A stretch of DNA of 55,204 nucleotides from an uncultured Porphyromonadaceae bacterium (GTDB taxonomy: Bacteria > Bacteroidota > Bacteroidia > Bacteroidales > Muribaculaceae), in contig CAMWSS010000014.1 in assembly GCA_947177035.1 (NCBI GenBank), positions 1 to 55,204 of the forward strand, in the 5' to 3' direction. Numbering within the stretch: the stretch's first letter is position 1; each line of letters begins with the position of its first letter. This document shows, in pieces, positions 1 to 8,361 of this stretch. The notes below the pieces were generated by a model. It did not search any database, was not told where the DNA came from, and saw only the letters and a list, made by a program, of their open reading frames with translations. The translations under genes and the position numbers were made by a program.

Positions 1-14
1 CTCTTTTTCCCTCA

Positions 15-101
15 CAAAGATAGTCCCGGCATTGGCTTTCTTAGAGGAAATTTAGCAAAAAAAAGCGACACTTCACCCCCTTCATAATGTCGGCAAAGAT
101 A
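15..101 (-). promoter_or_regulatory. Possible leftward promoters for a gene outside the window
   Basis: Two TATCTTTG boxes, matching the Bacteroidetes -7 consensus TAnnTTTG, read on the minus strand at 101-94 and 22-15. Neither has a clear TTTG box about 20 bp upstream. If real, they drive a gene to the left of the window, divergent from the efflux operon. No coding region between 1 and 283 looks genuine. Confidence 0.35.
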
Positions 102-102
102 A

Positions 103-180
103 TGTCCGGACTGCGCCCTGACGGTAGATTCTGTCCGAGCGGTGGCGGACGTTTGTCCGTAACTGTCCGTTTTTGGACAA
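103..180 (+). promoter_or_regulatory. Candidate enhancer (UAS) for a sigma-54 activator
   Basis: The stretch is packed with TGTCC and GGACA elements: the palindrome GTCCGGAC at 104-111, GTCCG (133-137) facing CGGAC (146-150), TTGTCC at 153-158, and TGTCC (164-168) facing GGACA (175-179) across 6 bp. It ends about 45 bp upstream of the sigma-54-like promoter, a usual position for NtrC-family activator sites. The likely binder, by inference, is the response regulator at 12329-13645 encoded in the same locus. Confidence 0.55.
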
Positions 181-223
181 TGCTTTTGTAATATCACATC
201 TGATTGTCAATCTATTAAGGTTG

Positions 224-239
224 TGGCACGCTTTTTGTA
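224..239 (+). promoter_or_regulatory. Sigma-54 (RpoN) type promoter of the efflux operon
   Basis: TGGCACG at 224-230, CTTT at 231-234 and TTGTA at 235-239 match the RpoN consensus TGGCACG-N4-TTGCW with one change (GC to GT at -12). The GG-N10 spacing is kept. Transcription would start near 250, about 34 bp before the ATG at 284. No good TAnnTTTG promoter is seen here for the plus strand. The sigma-54 activator gene at the end of the same locus supports the call. Confidence 0.65.
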
Positions 240-283
240 GGTTAGTGAGCCAAAAATCGATCATAACAACATTTCATGAAGAT

Positions 284-1540
284 ATGGACAAAGAAATACC
301 TATCAAAGAGCGGCGGAAGCGCAAAATCAAATCCTGGTGCCGCTTTGGCGCAGTAGTTCTCGCAGTGGTTGCTGGCCTGATGTGGTTTGCCGGGGCAAGC
401 CGCCAGAGCGTGAAGCTTGACGGTCTTTCCACCGGAGTGACCGACGTCGGCACCATCGAAACTACGGTCAATGCCTCTGGCCGTGTCAAGCCTGGCATGG
501 AAGAGATTGTCACTTCGCCCATCTCTTCGCGCATCATGAAGGTCTACAAAAAGGCCGGCGAACAGGTGGAGGAAGGAGAGCCGATAATCCAGCTCGATCT
601 CACAAACGTTCAGACCCAATATGACCAGATGGTCGACGAGATGCGCATGAAGGAGCTACAGCTCGAACAGCTGCGCATCAACACCGAGTCGTCGCTCCGC
701 GAACAGCAGATGCACTTGCGTGTCAAGGAGATGAGCGTCAACCGCCTGGAGATGGATCTGCGCAACGAGCGCTATCTCGACAGCATCGGCTCCGGCACTG
801 GCGACAACGTGCGCCGCGCCCGCTATGCCTGGGAGACCGCCGTGCTCGAGCTGGAGCAGATGCGCCAGGCCCTCGACGACACGCGTTCGGTCAAGGCCGC
901 CGATCTGCGGGTGCGCGAGTTGGAAATGGAGATCTTCCGCCGCAAGCTGGCCGAGGCAGAGCGCACTCTCACCGATGCGCGCATCTTGGCGCCGCGCCGC
1001 GCCGTGATCACCCAGATCAGCTCCGACATCGGCAGCCAGGTTGGATCGGGCGCACAGGTGGCTGTGCTCAGCGAACTCGACCACTATAAGCTTGACTGCG
1101 AGATTGCCGACAGCTATGCCGACCGCGTCAGCGTCGGCTCCAACGTGGCCATCAAGATTGGCCGCAAGGTCATTGACGGCGTTGTCTCCGACCTATCGCC
1201 CGTGAGCCGCAGCGGCGTCATCTCCTTCACCGTGCAGCCCGCCGACGATTCCGATCCGGCTCTTCGTTCGGGTGTGAGGGCCGACGTCTATGTGAAGACC
1301 AATGTCATCGACGATGCCGTGCGCATTCCCAACGGACCATATTATTCCGCCGGACCTGGCGCCTACAGGCTCTTCGTCATCAGCCCCGACGGATCGGTGA
1401 TGGAGCGGCGCGACGTCACTCTCGGCCAGGCCAACTATGAGTTCGTCGAAGTGGTCTCAGGCCTCGCGCCCGGCGAGAAGGTGGTTACCTCCGACATGAC
1501 CCCCCACAAAAATAAGTCAGTTCTAAAAATCCGTAAATGA
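284..1540 (+). CDS. HlyD/MacA-type periplasmic adaptor of an ABC exporter
   Basis: A 418-aa periplasmic adaptor (membrane fusion protein) expected to bridge the inner-membrane permeases and the TolC-type channel encoded downstream. A basic N-terminus leads into one membrane anchor at about residues 18-37. A lipoyl/barrel-sandwich half motif (VKPGMEEIVTSPISSRI) comes next. A long charged coiled-coil hairpin runs from about 105 to 235, followed by the second lipoyl half and a beta-barrel. An in-frame start 111 bp upstream exists, but it lies before the sigma-54-like promoter and lacks family sequence, so the ATG at 284 is chosen. The next gene starts 1 bp after the stop. The family is clear; the substrate is unknown. 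Confidence 0.9.
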   Translation: MDKEIPIKERRKRKIKSWCRFGAVVLAVVAGLMWFAGASRQSVKLDGLSTGVTDVGTIETTVNASGRVKPGMEEIVTSPISSRIMKVYKKAGEQVEEGEPIIQLDLTNVQTQYDQMVDEMRMKELQLEQLRINTESSLREQQMHLRVKEMSVNRLEMDLRNERYLDSIGSGTGDNVRRARYAWETAVLELEQMRQALDDTRSVKAADLRVRELEMEIFRRKLAEAERTLTDARILAPRRAVITQISSDIGSQVGSGAQVAVLSELDHYKLDCEIADSYADRVSVGSNVAIKIGRKVIDGVVSDLSPVSRSGVISFTVQPADDSDPALRSGVRADVYVKTNVIDDAVRIPNGPYYSAGPGAYRLFVISPDGSVMERRDVTLGQANYEFVEVVSGLAPGEKVVTSDMTPHKNKSVLKIRK

Positions 1541-1541
1541 C

Positions 1542-2783
1542 ATGTTTGCTGAATTCCGTCACAAACTGAAGACCCAGCGCCTGTTCTGCACCGTCTACGT
1601 GCTCGGCACGGCCCTCTCTGTGGCCTCTGTGATGCTGCTCGTGATCTTCCTCCACATCCGCCTCTCGCCCGTCTATCCCGAGGTTAACCGTCCAGACACA
1701 TATATCCTCGACGACGCCGTGTGGCTTGAAGAAGACCACAATGAGAATGAGTCGGGCTGTCTCACAAATGCCTTCACCGACAGCCTTCGCGCCATGCTCG
1801 GCCCCGATGCCATTATATCATCCACCCATCCGGAATTTTATTATGAAAATTATGAATATTTCACGGCGGATATAGACCGGCCCGACTTCCCCATCCAGAT
1901 AGTGACGCGTTTCACCGACACCGACTTTTTCCGCATCTATGAGTTCGAGTTTCTTGAAGGCGCGCCGTTCACTGAGGCCGACCTCAGTTCGGGCCTGCGC
2001 CGCGCGGTGATCACCGACCGCCTGGCCCGCCGCCTGTTCGGCACCGACTCCGGCGTGGTGGGCCGCGAGTTCCCCCTCAACCGCGCCACCTTCACCGTGG
2101 CCGGAGTGGTGAGGGAGGGCAGTGTGCTCTGCAAGGCGAGCTTCGCCCAGGTCTACATGCCATTCACTTCTATGTTCGAATCCAGGAAAAAAGTTGAATG
2201 CTGCGTGGGCAATAACTGCCTCACCATCCTCACCCATGACCGGGGCAAGCTCGAGGCCGCGGTCGACGAGCTGGTGCGTCGCCACGACAGTGCCGTCTCC
2301 GACGGCCACCGACTCTGGCTCCGCTCGGGCATAACAACTGGCGTCACCCATCTTGTCATGCCGCTTTTCGCACTGCTTATAGCGCTTTTTCTGGTGGTGC
2401 CGTCGCTCAACCTCAGCGGCCTGATTGCCGGCGACATGGACACCCGCCTGGCCGAGATGGGCATTCGCAAGACTTTCGGCGCCCGACGCGGACGCCTGCT
2501 GCGCCGCATCATTCTCGACAACGTGGCCCTCTCCACTATCGGCGGCTTCATCGGCCTCGCCCTGGCCTGGGTGGGCATGAGTTCCTGGGCCTGGCGCTTC
2601 ACTTCGAGCAACCGCCTGCCGAGCGTCGACGTGACCGTCAACCCCGACATGCTCTTCAGCTTCGGCATCTTCGCCGCAGCCTTCCTGTTCTGCCTGCTGG
2701 TCAATGTGGCCTCATCTCTGATTCCCGCCTGGTGGAGTTTGCGCAAACCTGCCGTCATGGCCCTTAACGAAAACAAACGCTGA
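1542..2783 (+). CDS. MacB/FtsX-type ABC permease, type A, copy 1
   Basis: A 413-aa inner-membrane permease with MacB-like topology: one N-terminal helix (about 15-38), a large periplasmic domain, then three C-terminal helices ending in the FtsX-like tail PAVMALNENK. The cytoplasmic coupling motif LAEMGIRKTFGARRGRLL is visible before the third helix. It is the first of three type-A permeases in the locus (also 7014-8351 and 9651-10988). They share the N-terminal pattern LFxxxYxxGxALSxAS and the C-terminal AWWxLRxPxV segment, but this copy is the most divergent. It likely pairs with the type-B permease 6 bp downstream and uses the ATPase at 4188-4862. Confidence 0.88.
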   Translation: MFAEFRHKLKTQRLFCTVYVLGTALSVASVMLLVIFLHIRLSPVYPEVNRPDTYILDDAVWLEEDHNENESGCLTNAFTDSLRAMLGPDAIISSTHPEFYYENYEYFTADIDRPDFPIQIVTRFTDTDFFRIYEFEFLEGAPFTEADLSSGLRRAVITDRLARRLFGTDSGVVGREFPLNRATFTVAGVVREGSVLCKASFAQVYMPFTSMFESRKKVECCVGNNCLTILTHDRGKLEAAVDELVRRHDSAVSDGHRLWLRSGITTGVTHLVMPLFALLIALFLVVPSLNLSGLIAGDMDTRLAEMGIRKTFGARRGRLLRRIILDNVALSTIGGFIGLALAWVGMSSWAWRFTSSNRLPSVDVTVNPDMLFSFGIFAAAFLFCLLVNVASSLIPAWWSLRKPAVMALNENKR

Positions 2784-2789
2784 TCAACC

Positions 2790-4142
2790 ATGTTAAAGTT
2801 AGCTCTCAAGAATCTCTGGAACCGCCGCGGCCGCTATGGCTGGCTGTTTGCCGAACTCATCATCGCGGCTGTTCTCTGCTGGTTCGTCATTGACCATCTG
2901 GTCGTTTCGGCATCCTATCTGTCGGGCATCGACTATGGCTATGACCACGACCGCCTGCTGTTGGTGGAATTGACCGACACCGACTTTGATGGCCAGACCA
3001 TAAACCCCGACCGTGATGACTTCGACTCCCGCTCTACCGACTTCTCAATAATCATGGACAAGGCCGCCGCGGTCAAAGGCGTGGAGTCAGTGACTCGCAT
3101 TCCTTCCCCCTATCTGGAGTGCATGCAGGGTGGCTCGGCCATCCAGCTCGACGACACCACATTCTGCTTCACCTCCAGGTTAAACTACATCCCATCCACG
3201 CGCTATTTCTCCACCTATGGAATTACACGCGCCGACGTGGCCGGCAATCCGACGCTCGACGAACTCGATAATCTGGCTCTCGCCCCCGGCGAGGCGATAG
3301 TGACACGCCTGGTGGCCGAGATACTCTATGGCGACGCTGCTGCCTCGTTTGCCGCTTCGCGACGCGCCGCCGCCGAGTGGACCGGCAATGATTATGTCCG
3401 GCCCGAGATTATCCGCGGCATTGTGGAGGATGTGGTGCCCCGCACAAACAACACCTCCCGCTGCGTCATGTTCAAATCCGTCAACTCGCCCGGCGGACGG
3501 TTCCTGCTGGTCCGCACCGCGCCCGGCGTCAAGGCCGCCGACCTCGTCGACCCGCTCAATGAGCTGGGCATGGCCGGCGCTCTCAGCCGCGGCACCTACC
3601 GCTATCGCGAGACGGTGACATATCAGACCTTGACCGAACGCCTTGTGGGCGCCCAGAATTTCGAGTTTTTCAGCCGGCTGTTCGCCTTCTTTTTCCTGGC
3701 AAATCTCTTCCTTGGCGTGCTGGGCACCTTCTGGCTGATGACTCGCAAGCGCAGCGAGGAGATGGGCATAGTCCGCTCGTTCGGCTCCACTCCGGCAGCC
3801 GTGCGCCGCCTGCTCATGATCGAGGGCGCCGTGCTCACCCTGGTCAGCTGGCTCATCGGCACCGCCATATTCTTCTATATCATCACAAGCATCCATTCCT
3901 CCTTTGTCGCCGACCTGCCCAGCTGCATGACTCCCGCCATCTGGGGCAGTCGCGGTGCCGAATTCAACGTCATAATCAACGGCCATTACTTCGGTTCGTG
4001 GGCCACCGACTTCTGGTGGCATCTGGCCGTCTCGTCGGCGGTGACTCTGTCGGTGCTGATGGCGGTGGTTCTCCTCGGCATAGCCATTCCTGCCCACAGG
4101 CTCAGTCGCGTCAATCCTGTCGACGCATTAAGAAATGAGTAA
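2790..4142 (+). CDS. MacB/FtsX-type ABC permease, type B, copy 1
   Basis: A 450-aa permease that opens with MLKLALKNLWNRRGRYGWLF, a signature shared with the type-B genes at 8362 and 10999. It has one N-terminal helix (about 17-40), a periplasmic domain of about 240 residues, and three C-terminal helices. The coupling motif MTRKRSEEMGIVRSFGSTP and the tail SRVNPVDALRNE are typical of the FtsX/MacB family. It lacks an ATPase domain, so it depends on the separate ATPase encoded 45 bp downstream. The constant A-then-B gene order suggests an A/B heterodimer, which is inference. Its periplasmic part differs from the other two B copies. Confidence 0.88.
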   Translation: MLKLALKNLWNRRGRYGWLFAELIIAAVLCWFVIDHLVVSASYLSGIDYGYDHDRLLLVELTDTDFDGQTINPDRDDFDSRSTDFSIIMDKAAAVKGVESVTRIPSPYLECMQGGSAIQLDDTTFCFTSRLNYIPSTRYFSTYGITRADVAGNPTLDELDNLALAPGEAIVTRLVAEILYGDAAASFAASRRAAAEWTGNDYVRPEIIRGIVEDVVPRTNNTSRCVMFKSVNSPGGRFLLVRTAPGVKAADLVDPLNELGMAGALSRGTYRYRETVTYQTLTERLVGAQNFEFFSRLFAFFFLANLFLGVLGTFWLMTRKRSEEMGIVRSFGSTPAAVRRLLMIEGAVLTLVSWLIGTAIFFYIITSIHSSFVADLPSCMTPAIWGSRGAEFNVIINGHYFGSWATDFWWHLAVSSAVTLSVLMAVVLLGIAIPAHRLSRVNPVDALRNE

Positions 4143-4187
4143 TCTTATCAGTAATCAATAAAACAACAATAAAAATTATAACAGACT

Positions 4188-4862
4188 ATGGCAATCATCA
4201 GACTCTCTGAAATCAACAAAATCTATCGTACCGATGAAATCGAAACCCAGGCTCTCGAAAACGTTAACATCGACATCGAAAAGGGTGAATTCGTCAGCGT
4301 GATGGGGCCTTCGGGTTGCGGCAAGTCAACCCTGCTCAACATTATCGGTCTGCTTGACACTCCAACCTCCGGAACGGTGGAGATCTCCGGCACCCAGGTC
4401 ACCGGCATGAGCGACAAAAAACTCTCAGCATTCCGCAACAAGACTCTCGGTTTCGTCTTCCAGAGCTTCCACCTCATCAACTCGCTCAACGTGATGGACA
4501 ACGTCGAGATCCCCCTGATCTATCGTGGCGGCATGAGCGCTTCGGCCCGCCATGAGCGTGCCCGCCAGGTGCTCGAAAGGGTAGGGCTTACCCATCGTCT
4601 GCGCCACATGCCCTCGCAGCTCTCGGGAGGTCAGTGCCAGCGCGTCGCCATTGCCCGCGCCATTGCCGGAAATCCGGAGATTATCCTGGCCGACGAACCC
4701 ACCGGCAACCTTGACTCCAAAATGGGTGCCGAAGTCATGTCCCTGCTCCATCAGCTCAACCGCGAAGACGGACGCACCATCGTGATGGTGACACACAACG
4801 AACAGCAGGCACAGCAGACCGACCGTATCATCCGCTTCTTCGACGGACGCCAGATTCAGTGA
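4188..4862 (+). CDS. LolD/MacB-type ABC exporter ATPase
   Basis: A 224-aa stand-alone ATPase, the only intact one in the left efflux locus. It has Walker [10 protein letters not shown] at residues 40-48, the Q-loop in VFQSFHL, signature LSGGQ at 145-149, Walker [13 protein letters not shown] and the H-loop in MVTHNE. Length and sequence fit the LolD/MacB/FtsE group, which drives mechanotransmission-type permeases rather than channel-type transport. It presumably serves all three permease pairs. A 653-bp tandem duplication starts inside the Gln149 codon, so the C-terminal third is present again at 5286-5515. The full gene is unaffected. Confidence 0.93.
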   Translation: MAIIRLSEINKIYRTDEIETQALENVNIDIEKGEFVSVMGPSGCGKSTLLNIIGLLDTPTSGTVEISGTQVTGMSDKKLSAFRNKTLGFVFQSFHLINSLNVMDNVEIPLIYRGGMSASARHERARQVLERVGLTHRLRHMPSQLSGGQCQRVAIARAIAGNPEIILADEPTGNLDSKMGAEVMSLLHQLNREDGRTIVMVTHNEQQAQQTDRIIRFFDGRQIQ

Positions 4863-4879
4863 TTAAAAATAAGGAAATA

Positions 4880-5287
4880 ATGAAACGATTGATAATGATA
4901 GTGCTGACGCTGCTCCCGGGCCTATTTGTGGCCCGGGCCGATAAGCTGGTTATGACCCTCGACAGAGCCATTGCCTTAGCCCGGGTCAACAGCGTCGACG
5001 CTGCCGTGGCTCTCAACGAGTTGCGCGCATCCTACTGGCAATATCGCAGCTATCGGGCCGATCTGCTCCCCGAGGTGAATTTCAACGCCACTATGCCTTC
5101 ATACTCCAAGCGCTATTCCTCTTACCTGCAGAGCGATGGCTCTTACACCTTCGTGCGCACCAGCAATCTCGGACTCGCCGGCACCCTGAGCATGACCCAG
5201 AAACTCTGGTTCACAGGCGGCACCGTGTCGCTCCAGTCGTCGTTCGACATGATGCGCCAGCTGGGCCGCGGAGCCTATTCGCGCTAG
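4880..5287 (+). pseudogene. Truncated 5' copy of the TolC-type gene
   Basis: This 135-aa reading frame is identical to the first 135 residues of the full TolC-type protein at 5533-7011, including the signal peptide. It ends in a TAG (5285-5287) made exactly at the duplication junction. It holds only the start of the outer-membrane-factor domain and cannot form a channel. It keeps the native start region and would be translated right after the ATPase, so a short exported fragment could be made. It is best read as a by-product of the 653-bp duplication. Confidence 0.88.
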
Positions 5288-5515
5288 TGCCAGCGCGTCG
5301 CCATTGCCCGCGCCATTGCCGGAAATCCGGAGATTATCCTGGCCGACGAACCCACCGGCAACCTTGACTCCAAAATGGGTGCCGAAGTCATGTCCCTGCT
5401 CCATCAGCTCAACCGCGAAGACGGACGCACCATCGTGATGGTGACACACAACGAACAGCAGGCACAGCAGACCGACCGTATCATCCGCTTCTTCGACGGA
5501 CGCCAGATTCAGTGA
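5286..5515 (+). pseudogene. 3' fragment of the ABC ATPase gene
   Basis: This second copy encodes the last 75 or so residues of the ATPase at 4188-4862: Walker B ILADEP, the D-loop and the H-loop, but no Walker A or signature. It has no start codon of its own at the junction. It provides the native leader before the intact TolC-type gene. It arose with the tandem duplication and is not expected to be functional. Confidence 0.88.
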
Positions 5516-5532
5516 TTAAAAATAAGGAAATA

Positions 5533-7011
5533 ATGAAACGATTGATAATGATAGTGCTGACGCTGCTCCCGGGCCTATTTGTGGCCCGGGCCGATAAGCT
5601 GGTTATGACCCTCGACAGAGCCATTGCCTTAGCCCGGGTCAACAGCGTCGACGCTGCCGTGGCTCTCAACGAGTTGCGCGCATCCTACTGGCAATATCGC
5701 AGCTATCGGGCCGATCTGCTCCCCGAGGTGAATTTCAACGCCACTATGCCTTCATACTCCAAGCGCTATTCCTCTTACCTGCAGAGCGATGGCTCTTACA
5801 CCTTCGTGCGCACCAGCAATCTCGGACTCGCCGGCACCCTGAGCATGACCCAGAAACTCTGGTTCACAGGCGGCACCGTGTCGCTTCAGTCGTCGTTCGA
5901 CATGATGCGCCAGCTGGGCCGCGGAGCCTATTCGCGCTACATGGCCGTGCCCGCCGTGCTCACCCTCAACCAGCCCGTCTTTGCCGCCAACTCCGTGAAG
6001 TGGAACCGGCGCATCGAGCCGGTGCGCTATCGCGAAGCCAAGGCCCAGTTCCTGTCGCAGACCGAGACCGTGGCCATGTCGGCCATCAGCCATTTCTTCG
6101 ATCTGGTCCTGGCCGACGAGAATCTGAAGATAGCCCGCCAGAATCTGGCTAACGACGAGAAACTCTATGAGGTGGCGCTGGCCAAGCGTTCAATGGGCAC
6201 AATCTCGGAAAACGACGTGCTCCAGATGCACCTCAACGTGCTCAATTCGCGTTCCACTCTCACCGATGCCGAAACCAACCGCACAAACTGCCATTTCCGC
6301 CTGGCCACGTTTCTGGGGCTGGAAGACGACGGTGCGGAGATTGTGCCGGTGGTGCCGGAGCGTCTGCCACACATAGACCTGATCTATGACCGCGTGCTCG
6401 TCAAGGCCCTTGAAAACAACCGTTTTGCCTACAATCAGCGCCGTCGCCAGCTCGAAGCCGACTATAGCGTGGCCTCGGCCAAAGGAAACATGCGCAGCAT
6501 CAACGTCTATGCCCAGGTGGGACTCACCGGCACCGGCGACCATCCGTCAATGGCTTACTCACCGCTCAGAGACAATCAGGTTGTCGAGGTCGGAGTCTCG
6601 ATTCCGCTCATCGACTGGGGCAAGCGTCGCGGCCGGGTCAAGGTAGCCGAGAGCAATCGTCGCGTTGTGGAGAACACCCTGCGGCAGGAGGCAGCCAATT
6701 TTCGTCAGAATCTTTTCGTGCTTGTCGAGCGGTTCAACAATCAGCAGCGCCAGGTGGAGATAGCCGCCATGGCCGATACCATAGCCGACCGCCGCTATCA
6801 GACCAACGTGGAAACATTCATGATCGGTCGCATATCCACTCTCGACCTCAACGACTCGCAGACGTCGCGCGACGCGCAACACTCTGCTTATTACTACTCT
6901 CTCTTCAACTATTGGTATTACTATTATCAGATCCGTTCTCTGGCTCTGTGGGATTTTGTCACCGACACTTCCATCGACGCCGATTTTGAAAAACTCATCC
7001 GTGGCAAGTAA
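5533..7011 (+). CDS. TolC-family outer membrane efflux protein
   Basis: A 492-aa outer membrane factor, the exit duct for the exporter encoded around it. A signal peptide (MKRLIMIVLTLLPGLFVARA) is followed by two homologous OEP repeats rich in long amphipathic helices, ending with a segment dense in Tyr (HSAYYYSLFNYWYYYYQIRS). The ATG at 5533 follows AAGGAAATA. A GTG 21 bp upstream overlaps the ATPase fragment and would only lengthen the signal peptide. A GC-rich inverted repeat lies at 5568-5575/5583-5590, inside the signal peptide codons. The type-A2 permease starts 2 bp after the stop. Confidence 0.9.
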   Translation: MKRLIMIVLTLLPGLFVARADKLVMTLDRAIALARVNSVDAAVALNELRASYWQYRSYRADLLPEVNFNATMPSYSKRYSSYLQSDGSYTFVRTSNLGLAGTLSMTQKLWFTGGTVSLQSSFDMMRQLGRGAYSRYMAVPAVLTLNQPVFAANSVKWNRRIEPVRYREAKAQFLSQTETVAMSAISHFFDLVLADENLKIARQNLANDEKLYEVALAKRSMGTISENDVLQMHLNVLNSRSTLTDAETNRTNCHFRLATFLGLEDDGAEIVPVVPERLPHIDLIYDRVLVKALENNRFAYNQRRRQLEADYSVASAKGNMRSINVYAQVGLTGTGDHPSMAYSPLRDNQVVEVGVSIPLIDWGKRRGRVKVAESNRRVVENTLRQEAANFRQNLFVLVERFNNQQRQVEIAAMADTIADRRYQTNVETFMIGRISTLDLNDSQTSRDAQHSAYYYSLFNYWYYYYQIRSLALWDFVTDTSIDADFEKLIRGK

Positions 7012-7013
7012 TC

Positions 7014-8351
7014 ATGCTTAAATCAGTTTTCAGGAGAATCAGGCAGAATCCGCTCTTCTCCGCAATATACGTGACAGGCTCCGCCCTCTCCATCGCATCG
7101 GCCATGATTGTGGTGATCTATGTCTATGTGAACATGGCCGACATATATCCCGAGCATGACCGCTCCGACATTTATGAGGTGTATGGATTGGAGGCATTGA
7201 TCAAAAATGAATATGGCAGCACTGGAGCGTCCAAATTAGGTTTTTCTCCCGCTTTTGCCGATAAGCTGAAGAATTCAATCACCTGTGCGGAGGAGATCGC
7301 CACTGAACAGCAGGTATATCAGGTCCGCAACAGGGTCATTATCGAGCCGACAGACGGCTCCTTGCCTTTTGCCGTGGTGGGAAAATATGTAGATACGCCA
7401 TTCTTCAATATCTTCGGCTATGAGATGCTTTATGGCTCGCTGTTCAGCAGCAATGACTTCGATTCGGGCTATCGCGCCGTGGTGATCACCGACAAACTCG
7501 CCACCCGACTCTTCGGTGACCCTGAGTCCGCTGTCGGCAAGTCGATAGATGTGTGTTACGATGCCTATCTGATCCGGGGAGTCATCCGCGAACCTAACTT
7601 TCTGTTGCAAAGCTCTTATGGCCAGATATTCTTTCCTTACACCATCCGTGGTGACCAGGGGTGTAGTTATTATGGCAACAACAGTATGGATAAAATCAAC
7701 GCCGTTGGCGGCAGCCTCAGGCTCTGGGTCAAGGTCCGCGACGCCAGTGCCGCCGATTCGCTCCGGCGGCAGGTCAATGACATGATCCGCGCCACCGAGG
7801 CCATGTTCACTCAGCCGGGCGACAGTCTGAAACTCACACTCGATCCCATCCGATCCATATCTGCCAGGAACTTCATGGCTGAGGACGGACATTTCACTCT
7901 GGCCGATATGTTGAGAAAGTATGGCGTCATAATTCTGATTCTGCTGATTGTGCCGGCTCTGAATCTGGGTGGTCTGATTGCCGGCAACATGGAGTCGAGG
8001 CTTCCGGAAATGGGTGTGCGCAAATCGTTCGGAGCCGGACGCCGTCGGCTGCTGGTGTCGGTGCTCTCCGAAAATATGGTGCTCACTGCCGCCGGCGGAA
8101 TTCTCGGTCTGGCCATATCGGTGCTGCTGGTGTGGAAATGGCGCGAATGGGTGTTTTTCCTCAACGACAATATCCTGGCCGATGCGCCGGCGGGAGTGTC
8201 GCTGACCCTGACGCCTGAAATGCTGTTTGCGCCGACAGTGCTTGCCGTGGCCTTCGTGCTCTGCCTGCTGGTCAATGTGATGGCTGCCATGATCCCCGCC
8301 TGGTGGGCGTTGCGCCGTCCGATTGTTGAATCTCTTTCTGAGAATAAATAA
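7014..8351 (+). CDS. MacB/FtsX-type ABC permease, type A, copy 2
   Basis: A 445-aa permease opening with MLKSVFRRIRQNPLFSAIYV. It has one N-terminal helix (about 16-40), a MacB-like periplasmic domain and three C-terminal helices, with the coupling motif LPEMGVRKSFGAGRRRLL and tail RRPIVESLSENK. It is much closer to the type-A gene at 9651-10988 (shared ADIYPEHDRSDIYEVY after the first helix) than to the one at 1542-2783. That implies a later duplication of the A2/B2 pair to give A3/B3. Its B partner begins 10 bp downstream. The substrate is unknown. Confidence 0.88.
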   Translation: MLKSVFRRIRQNPLFSAIYVTGSALSIASAMIVVIYVYVNMADIYPEHDRSDIYEVYGLEALIKNEYGSTGASKLGFSPAFADKLKNSITCAEEIATEQQVYQVRNRVIIEPTDGSLPFAVVGKYVDTPFFNIFGYEMLYGSLFSSNDFDSGYRAVVITDKLATRLFGDPESAVGKSIDVCYDAYLIRGVIREPNFLLQSSYGQIFFPYTIRGDQGCSYYGNNSMDKINAVGGSLRLWVKVRDASAADSLRRQVNDMIRATEAMFTQPGDSLKLTLDPIRSISARNFMAEDGHFTLADMLRKYGVIILILLIVPALNLGGLIAGNMESRLPEMGVRKSFGAGRRRLLVSVLSENMVLTAAGGILGLAISVLLVWKWREWVFFLNDNILADAPAGVSLTLTPEMLFAPTVLAVAFVLCLLVNVMAAMIPAWWALRRPIVESLSENK

Positions 8352-8361
8352 AGAAACTGTT

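Larger units (their letters stand above)
4633..5938 (+). repeat. 653-bp direct tandem duplication across the ATPase/TolC boundary
   Basis: Bases 4633-5285 are repeated directly at 5286-5938. By eye the copies differ at one base, C5233 versus T5886, a silent Leu change. The junction has about 1 bp of shared sequence, so it was not made by recombination between longer repeats. The unit runs from the ATPase signature motif to codon 135 of the TolC-type gene, and 653 is not a multiple of 3. Because it spans a gene boundary, an intact ATPase (copy 1) and an intact TolC gene (copy 2) both survive. No insertion-sequence ends are visible. An assembly artefact is also possible. Confidence 0.95.

Noticed and set aside
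2153-4097. Long minus-strand frames opposite the A1 and B1 permease genes (218 and 305 aa)
   Set aside because: They lie antisense to clear permease genes, are rich in His/Arg/Ala as expected from reverse codons in GC-rich DNA, and show no family pattern or promoter.
5286-5515. A second functional ABC ATPase
   Set aside because: The fragment lacks Walker A, the signature motif and a start codon; it is the tail of the duplicated unit.
4633-5938. Insertion sequence or transposon as the cause of the duplication
   Set aside because: There is no transposase, no terminal inverted repeat and no target-site duplication; the repeat consists only of the flanking genes' own sequence.
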